A DNA stretch of 64,000 nt from Streblospio benedicti. Taxonomy: Eukaryota > Annelida > Polychaeta > Spionida > Spionidae. The translations under genes and the position numbers were made by a program. Location of the stretch: the NCBI GenBank assembly GCA_019095985.1, contig CM032661.1, forward strand, positions 23,301,959 through 23,365,958, in the 5' to 3' direction. The notes beneath the pieces were generated by a model, which saw only the letters and a program-made list of their open reading frames with translations, did no database searches and was not told the DNA's origin. This document shows, in pieces, positions 56,432 to 64,000 of this stretch; the stretch's first letter is position 1; the number at the start of each line of letters is the position of its first letter.

Positions 56432-57974
56432 TTGATACATTACTTTGTAAATCGTATGATCAACATTCCGAAACAAATACGGTCTGCTAAGTGATTCAAA
56501 CCGGAGCATCACCAATTTGCAACTATTTCTCTTTTTATTTTATTTTTATTGTTTTATTAAAAGTTGTACTAAAATAAAATAAACAGCAATACAGCATAAA
56601 CACTAAAACTTTACCTCAAAAACATCATAATTACAAATAGATTGACATATTCCATTTATATAAGTTCTTAACAAATTCTTGTTTGACTTTTCCAAAATTA
56701 TATAAGTATATGACATTCGTTTATTACTTAAAACGATATTTTCTATTTTTAAACTTTTTCTATTCAATTTGCAGTTTGAATTTTCGTTGAAAATTGCATA
56801 CGATATTTAAAAAATATAGAGAAAATAAAATAATATGCAATAATTTTATCTGTTAATTCGTAATTTATAAAGCCACATATAATGGATTTCCGAATTTCCA
56901 ATTAATATTACAATCAATAACATTAGAAATATTTTGCCATAGCTGCCTTTTATATGTGGACCATCATGCAACATATGTGCACATGTTCTATATGAAAACA
57001 CAAGTGAACAAAAGGGAATAAAAAGGCCTTGTAACTATTCAGGCTGTCTGTGCAACGCTTTAGCAAACCAAAAAAAGACCTTTTAAAGACCTATTTAAAA
57101 CCTCCCTGAAACCAAAATAAGACATTTTACTAAAGTTAAACCATGGAACTCAAAGTGCATCCACGTTGCCTCGTAAGAGTTTTTCCTCAAAGGCAATATA
57201 ATAACAAGTAAAAACTAGAAATAATTACAATAACTATGAACAATGAAAAAGAGAAATCAAGACATGTTTTAATAAGACTACTTCAAGCAAAAAAAAGACC
57301 TTTTAATTACTGTTATTTTCCCAAAAAAACAAAATAAGACACGATGAGAGTTTTTAAGGATCCGCGGATACCCTGTGTTTTTTTCACTAGAACCAGCTGA
57401 TGACCTGGTGTGATTTACATCGTAGAGTCATGTCCTGCACATACTNNNNNNNNNNNNNNNNNNNNNNNNNNNNNNNNNNNNNNNNNNNNNNNNNNNNNNN
57501 NNNNNNNNNNNNNNNNNNNNNNNNNNNNNNNNNNNNNNNNNNNNNGACCTATTGGTGACCTTTTGCAACAGTCCAAGTATCCATATGTAATATAACCGTC
57601 CAACAACGCAGCACATTGCATTATCATTGTTATCGGACACCTCTGTACTCTAACACCAGTCAAAGCCAATCATAAAAACAAGACATAGATTAGTTGTTCT
57701 GTGCAAATCCAGTTGTACGCTTGATTGAATTGATAAACGACGGCATTACAGTAGCAAATTGATCAAAGCAGCTCATTTGCATATTTGTGTTAGAATAAAA
57801 GAACACTTGGTTTCAATCCCTTAAATATATCATAACTAGGGACTACCCAAATCATTACTGGATTGTGTTAAAAGATGTCTATTACGTAAAGGAAGTACAC
57901 AACGTGCTGTGGCGACCTAGTTTAACTCTTGGTAGGGTCCATCACTTGGTAATGCAATAGTGTCCCGCGCCTAG
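56432..57974. other. Region between esterase genes, with a 100-N assembly gap
   Basis: The left part (to 57,445) is AT-rich with two related pieces sharing aaaagaccttttaa and caaaataagaca (about 57,070 and 57,293). The run of N is at 57,446-57,545; exactly 100 usually means unknown size. From about 57,590 the sequence resembles intron 2 of esterase gene 1 (cattatcattgttatcggac, against 48,138), so the duplication reaches at least into intron 2. Exons 1 and 2 of the second gene are not visible and may lie in the gap. Confidence 0.7.
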
Positions 57975-60900
57975 AAACCGGAGCCGGCTGAGCCGTGGGA
58001 TGACGTGTTTGAGGCCAAGGGTCTGCCCACGTCGTGCATGCAGAACACGGGCGGACTCCTGTGGCTCACTCACCCCGGCTACCGCAACGTGGATGAGGAC
58101 TGCCTCAACCTCAACGTCTTCACGCCAGAGGTAGCCTTAGTGCCTTTTTAACCTGCTTTTTGACAGGCTAACATATACACGGCGTTCAGTCGTTACGTAA
58201 CGTCCGTGTGGAAAAAAATTGTATGCGTGTATTTCCCGTAACGTCCGTGTGTGAATGACATCAACGCTCCAATGTTTTGTACTCGAAAGGTGATTAATAT
58301 GCTCCACATAGATTTCTTGAATAGTCAATGCATGACAAAGACATGTCCTCTTTCAGAATTGATCACTTGTTACCCCTATTATATCTTCCTTCAGGCTTCT
58401 TGATTACCTCTGTATAAGTTGAAAAATATCTTTCATTGTTAACATGCTAGGCAGAAATCTGGTGTTTGTGATATATATAAACGATACCCCACGTTTCTTA
58501 GGTCTCAAATGTGCACTAGTATCCTCTCCTACTTTTCACAACATTTTTAGGCCCATGTAAGGTGAATATGCTGCTGCAATGGAGAAATTAAAACTCTGTT
58601 GTGTAGCCCTCCACACGAACATCAGTAAAACGCTCTTATTCAGCCATGTCACCTTATAAGATTTACAGATTTTGAAAGGTAAGATATTCTCACAGTGCAT
58701 GCACCCTACGATAATTCGGAGGATCTTGCCAGTTTCTTCACAAAAACATTTTTGTGGTTCTTGGTCGCTCAGTTTCACACACGAACGCTACGGGAATTAC
58801 ACATATACAGTTTATTCCACACGAACGTTACGTAACGATTGAACCCCGTCATATAGCAGGCCTAGTTGTTGCTTGTCATGTGTGCTATTTGCTATTGAGG
58901 ACTTCATACTTCATACTTCATACTACTTCATTCGGTGGCCTAGTGGTCTAATGTGCTGGACTGTCTGCTATTAAACAGTTGCTTTGAAATGTCCGCGGTT
59001 GTACAAAGTATCTGTTATTGCTGCCATGTTCTCTAAGTCAATGCTGCATTGCTGGCTGTAGGATATGTCTGAGTCGTATCCCGTGATGGTGTGGTTCTAT
59101 GGCGGGGCCTTCATGGGGGGCTCCAGCATCCAGTACCCTGGCCACTTCCTCGCTGCCAGGGACGTGGTCGTGGTCGTCGTCAACTACCGCGTCGGCATCT
59201 TCGGTAGGTATCAGCTAGATTTAGCTGTCACGTGTTTGTGTGCGTGCCTGTGATGCATGTTTTGGAGTGCGTAAATGTGTGTATAGGAATCATATCTGAA
59301 AAAACTATACACACCTTCCATGCACACGCATAATTCTAGAATATTGGATTAATGTTAGTATATGCAAAATTTTAGAGCAAAGTTTTCTTGCAAGTACCTC
59401 GACAATAGCACAACTTAACAGAATGCTTTACTCCGCAGCTGTAATATAATCAAGATGGCAATCAGGTGGCAGAATCGACATCAACCTTATTGTAATAATC
59501 TCACTCCTTTCCATCTAGGGCCTTGTACCCACGAACTTGTAGACATGAGATCAGAACGATACCATATACCCACAGAGAATTGTACTCCAATTACAGGATT
59601 TGGGAACACTGGGGATGATGTGGCACCGGGCAACTATGGGCTGTGGGACCAGCACCTCGCCCTACAGTGGGTGCAAAGAAATGTGGCCCAGTTCGGCGGA
59701 GACCCCACAAAAGTGACGCTGTTTGGCCAAAGCGCAGGAGGAGCCAGCTCTAGTCTACACATTACGTCACCACACGCCAGGGGTGAGTTTAGAGGATGGG
59801 CGATTCGGAGCTGCTCAGCCAATTGGCTGTAATGGCACAGGAAATGGTTGGAAGTTGCAATAAGCTAGATTCAAAATTTAATTGTTGGAGGCGACCAATA
59901 CATTAAGTGAACCTGATTGAATGATACTTTATGATGATATAGAGATGAGGATGTGGACGATAAATAGTTAAAATGGTCTTCATGCATAACACACATGACT
60001 GCGTGATAGATGAGAAAGTGGAAATACTCTACTATGATAAACAATGCTCCAATAGAAAGTGATTGTTAATAAGTGGCATAAAGTGCAATATTACGCAAGA
60101 TGTATTGTATCCAGAGATCATTGGGCTATCTGACTCCTGCACCTCTAAATGAACACACCCGTGTCCATGTTTATGTACCAATGGTAATATGTTATTTTTC
60201 AGACCTGTTCAACCAGGTGATCGCCGAGAGTGGCACGGAGCTCAACTTCTGGTCCCTCAACTACCCGAATAGTGACCCAAGGAACTACACTAAACAGGTG
60301 AGAATTGCAATTGGAACATCTAGATACAGCCACCTCTCTATTGAAACTAAACAATATGCAACCATTTCTCGCGTTTCCAACCTTTATAAAGATGTGCATA
60401 TGCCATACGAGATTTGTTTATCAGCATTAGATACTCAAATAAGTGAGAGTGTGATAAACATGTTGTATATGACCGCGATTGTGTATAATGCAGGTATTTA
60501 TGAGTGCATATAGGTTTGGTGTATTATTGCATATATTTAATAAATGCATATAGGTTCGTTCTTTCTATTTACCTATTAATCAGGTGGTTTTATCATCATG
60601 AAAGTTAAGCTATAATCTCCCCACCCCCTTTTATGGATAGAAATGTGGAGGATCATGAAGGAAAACTTCCATGTGTTATCAAGGACACATGTGATCTATG
60701 GAGCTGGTGATATCACATAGCTACTGCTGGGACTGAAATTCTTGAATTCTGCCACTATGGTACCTGTTCAGAAAGCCTACTCGACAGTCATTACAATGAT
60801 TTAGACTTGGAAAAATAATACTGTATCTCATATAACTACACCCAATTCCAGGAAAAACAAAATACATGTATCTGTTAATTACATCATGTTTTCTGGCTGT

Positions 60901-63130
60901 CCTGCTAAGGTTGCTGCCAAGCTGGACTGTCCTGAGGAACCGTCCGAGGACATGATCGCTTGCTTGCGTACCATTGAACAGTACACCCTACGCAACAACA
61001 GCAATGTCAGGTGTCCGGTAAGTGCATAACATCGAGCCTACAGTAATACATCATCATGGATCACCGCATCAAAAGTGAAACCTAAAAAATAGAGGTAATT
61101 TCCTCTATAACATTACTAAATTCAGCTTTACTGACCAAATTTAACTACTGGATATAAAGAACCCACTCAGACTTTTCATACAGTGCCCACTATATTTCTT
61201 CCATGTGTCGTATGATGACATATCTTCATGACATTAAATCACAGTGCACACTGAAGAAATACGGAGAATGCTGTATGAAAGAGCCGTGTAAGTTCTTTAG
61301 TGGTATACTCTTACGTGTAACATTTCTGATTAAACCGGGAAGTTTAATCGTCATAAATTTAAAATGTGTTTATTTCCTCCAATGGATTTAAGAACTTATT
61401 GGAGAGTGATTCCCTAGTTTCCTTTTATATAAAACGATGTAAACATGCAAAAATAGACACATAATTTTGGTATGATATGTATATAAATTTCATGCAATAC
61501 ACACATGGTATAAGCGCCTCAATATAATAGGCCTATACCCCACGGACACCCTATTCCTCTTCATCAGACTTGCACTCATTATATTAGTAATGCCAGTGTA
61601 ATATCGTGTTTGTGTCAAAAGCTCTGATGTCTTTAATCTAAAATTCTTGGCATCAAACGGATTATAGACATTTGCTTTCCCTTTTGGAATAGAGATATGA
61701 GTGGTGAAAATAAAAACTTTCTTGATAGTAAAGTTACCCATGTACACAACTAACCCTCGTTTGTGTGTGTTGCAGCCGGGCCACTTCTGCCAGGGCCACG
61801 CGCCGGTCGTGGACGGAGAGGGCGGCTACATCCCAGACTACCCACAATACCTACGCAACAATGGAGACTTCAAGAAAGACATTAACATCATGACCGGCTA
61901 CCTCTCCGATGACGGGTCCTTTTACACAGTCGCCTGTGAGATTTTTTATCAAGACTTCCTATCATTAGTAAGATCAAGTTTGCCAAAAAAGCTGCTAGTA
62001 CAAAAATAAGATTCCTACGAGATCTGGCCACTTGTGCCGTGATTCTGAAAAACAATCATTTTGGTGCTGTAGTTTGAGAGGCCATGCTTACCTGTTTCCC
62101 CATGCACCCATTGGATCTTTCATCTTTTGTTAAATGTGATAAGTGTGTTCTGGATTTTGCTGATATTTCCGTGTTTTGCTAGAATTATTTTGTGGCGAAA
62201 TTATATTGTATACTTAGAGTTTACACATGGAAGTAAAATATGCGGGTGAAGCCTGTTTCAACTATTGCATCAGGATATGCATACCATAATATTATAAATA
62301 TTTAGCTAGCAAGCCAATGGCGTCCATTTCTACGCCATAACCTTTCAAGACGAGCACACACAGTACTTAACAATACTCAATGCATGTGATGCATGTCACT
62401 ATTTCAACTTCTCTCTAAGTCCTCCGGTAGCTTCTAAATCCACTTCTTATCTTACATCATTCACCAAAACACATAATAAAAATGAACTTGGATCCCTGAT
62501 ACAGTTATCCCGGAGGCATGGGATGGAGGCTTCAACCGCAGCGAGTTCCAGCGCATCCTCAAGGAGAATCTTCTGGAGATTTGGGCTCCGCAATTCCCGC
62601 CACAGATGCAAGCAGATGCCTACTGGGCCACCGACTTCATGTACACGCCCTGGCCGTACCTTGAAGACAAAGAACTCAATAGGGACTCCTTCAACCAGGT
62701 CAGCATCGGAATCTGAGTTATTACTAGTGTGAAGTATGTGAGCTTGGTGAAGAAGGGTAGACTTTGTCTAAGGATGTATGAGCTGTAACGTTCCACCAAC
62801 GCACAACCTCTTCTTGATTTTATGACTAAAGACCTTTCTATGAGATAGAAGGTGGTGGAATTCTTTGTCATATTTATGGGGGTAGATGCAGTGGTGATGC
62901 AGTATGCCTAATTCAAATGCTCGACATATATTATATACTATTGTATGTTACAAGTAATAGCATCTTTGTATCTGCACAGATGATCACGGATGCAGCATTT
63001 GGCTACCTGACAGACAAGCAGCTGCGGTATCAGGCGCCGGAAGGAGGGAACCACTATAAGTACAACTATGGGTGGCGCCCAGAGGCCACCACGGAGGGCG
63101 AGGGCTTCTGGAACAACACCGAGTGGGCCG
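57975..63130 (+). CDS. Type-B carboxylesterase / cholinesterase-like enzyme, partial gene 2 (exons 3-10)
   Basis: Exons 57,975-58,130; 59,062-59,203; 59,597-59,782; 60,203-60,297; 60,910-61,017; 61,776-61,935; 62,505-62,698; 62,980-63,130. Every exon has the same length and phase as exons 3-10 of the first gene, and most differ by only a few residues. The nucleophile serine (GQSAG) and the acid (SDDGS) are kept; the histidine exon would lie beyond the window. Notable changes: oxyanion-hole GGGFMAGST becomes GGAFMGGSS (GGA also occurs in active esterases), and the segment after FGF-type residues reads GFGNTGDD instead of GFVNTGDD. No frame break is seen, so it is likely a functional tandem paralogue. 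Its 5' end is missing at a gap. Introns differ widely from gene 1 except near exons. Confidence 0.9.
58181..58848. repeat. ~665-bp long-TIR element in intron 3 of esterase gene 2
   Basis: The left arm (58,181-58,262) and right arm (58,770-58,848) are inverse copies over roughly 75 bp, sharing cgttacgtaacgt, cgtgtgga and cgtgtgtgaa. A possible short target duplication (catata) flanks it. The matching intron of gene 1 (48,807-49,227) is only 421 bp and lacks it, so it was inserted in gene 2 after the duplication or lost from gene 1. Confidence 0.75.
58933..59005 (+). repeat. tRNA-like fragment (possible SINE head)
   Basis: About 73 bp begin ggtggcctagtggtctaatg, similar to a tRNA 5' half with A-box, and end near cgcggttgtacaaa, a poor B-box. 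It could be an old SINE head in intron 3 of esterase gene 2. It does not look like a functional tRNA gene. Confidence 0.35.
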
Positions 63131-64000
63131 GTCAGTGGCATGCTAGTCTTGATCGATTTGGAGTGTGTACGTCTTCTGGTTAAAAAGTTTTTTTTCTGAT
63201 CGGAAAAAGTTCCCTTATCCATTTATGTTTATGGATACACACTAAATCTCGAAATGCTCAGATAAGCAAAGCTGTACGTATAATGCGAGAGTTGTGTATT
63301 TGTGTGATAAAAAATCTGCAGAAGGTATATGTACTACCGGTATATAATATATAAGAGCTATATAAATGTACATATAAAACATTGTATAGATAATGGGCAG
63401 GTATATTTCACGTAGATGTACACAGAAAACACCCAGCAAAAATGGGGCACATCACTTTGTTCTAGGCCAAGCCTCATAACCCTAACAGCCGTCATTAACA
63501 TAATACATGTAATGTGTGATCCCAGATGACTTGGGGAAAACCCAATGATGTATTAAATACAATCTGTGGCTGGTTTTGTGTGACCTAGTTTTATTTTTCA
63601 AAAGTAAATAATGTGTGCATCTAAAAATATTTAAGTTAATTTTGATCTATGGATACCTCAGTATGCTACATAGTATAATAACTATAGAATTACTACAAGG
63701 CTTTATTGTTTAAGTATATGAAAACAACACCTCAGGTCTTTTTATAAATGGAAAACAGTTGATCTACTTAATGTGCTGACAGCAAGTTCAGAACTATACA
63801 TTTTCAATGATAACTAAAAAATGGTAATGAATATCAAAATAAAAATTGTAGGAATGAAACGCTTTATTTTTTTCCAGATCTACATCGCAATTTTGATTAT
63901 TCTGATTGGTCTACATGATAGTGAACACTTACATAAAAATGACATTTTTCCAGTGTCTGAGAGAGACAGACAGTCAACATTTTGAACAAAGTCAAAATTG
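63131..64000. other. Esterase gene 2 intron 10 (runs out of the window)
   Basis: Begins with the same donor (gtcagtggca) as intron 10 of gene 1, which is 953 bp long. Exon 11 is therefore expected just past the window end. The interval is AT-rich and I see no other feature in it. Confidence 0.65.

Noticed and set aside
58933-59005. Functional tRNA gene
   Set aside because: Only the 5' half resembles a tRNA; the B-box and acceptor stem pairing are poor, so it is listed only as a possible SINE head.

Overview
This is intron-rich animal DNA: coding exons are short and joined by GT-AG introns, and there are long AT, AC and GT microsatellites, many terminal-inverted-repeat (TIR) elements and tRNA-derived SINE-like pieces. 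Gene content (an SLC10 transporter with a large ectodomain, a mosaic CAP/EGF-like/ShK-like/mucin membrane protein, tandem type-B carboxylesterases) fits a marine invertebrate, plausibly a deuterostome such as a lancelet or hemichordate. I could not fix the species. I saw no LTR retroelement, retrovirus-like or Polinton-like sequence, no CRISPR array and no bacterial operon.

Layout. 1-990: repeat-rich flank ending in an AT microsatellite. About 990-8,490: a strikingly degraded, homopolymer-inflated near copy of sequence that reappears cleanly at about 8,930-13,780, including SLC10 exons 1-4. It looks like a low-quality false duplication rather than a real paralogue. 10,845-21,752 (+): an eight-exon SLC10-family transporter gene (540 aa). 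Its last intron contains an intact single-exon gene on the opposite strand (17,317-18,588, 423 aa) for a secreted leucine-rich-repeat protein with an apple/PAN-like C-terminus. 25,277-45,377 (-): a 17-exon gene (719 aa), convergent with SLC10, for a single-pass membrane protein: signal peptide, CAP domain, cysteine hinge, EGF-like module, six-cysteine ShK-like module, Ser/Thr/Pro-rich stalk, a juxtamembrane region with a dibasic cleavage-like motif, a transmembrane helix and a short tail. 46,680-56,396 (+): a complete 14-exon type-B carboxylesterase gene (641 aa) divergent from the CAP gene. 57,975-63,130 (+): a tandem second esterase gene, exons 3-10 only. Its 5' end lies in or near a 100-N gap (57,446-57,545) and its 3' end lies beyond the window.

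The introns hold a rich set of non-autonomous DNA elements: a 1.66-kb hAT-type element with an exact 8-bp target duplication, a near-perfect 276-bp foldback palindrome with CRE-like and YY1-like motifs in both arms, several long-TIR elements, and one TIR element present in the second esterase gene but absent from the same intron of the first. Most predictions are secreted or cell-surface proteins (transporter, LRR protein, CAP membrane protein, esterases). I see no evidence that they form one pathway. All exon models were built by eye from reading frame, splice sites and phase, and no transcript data were available.
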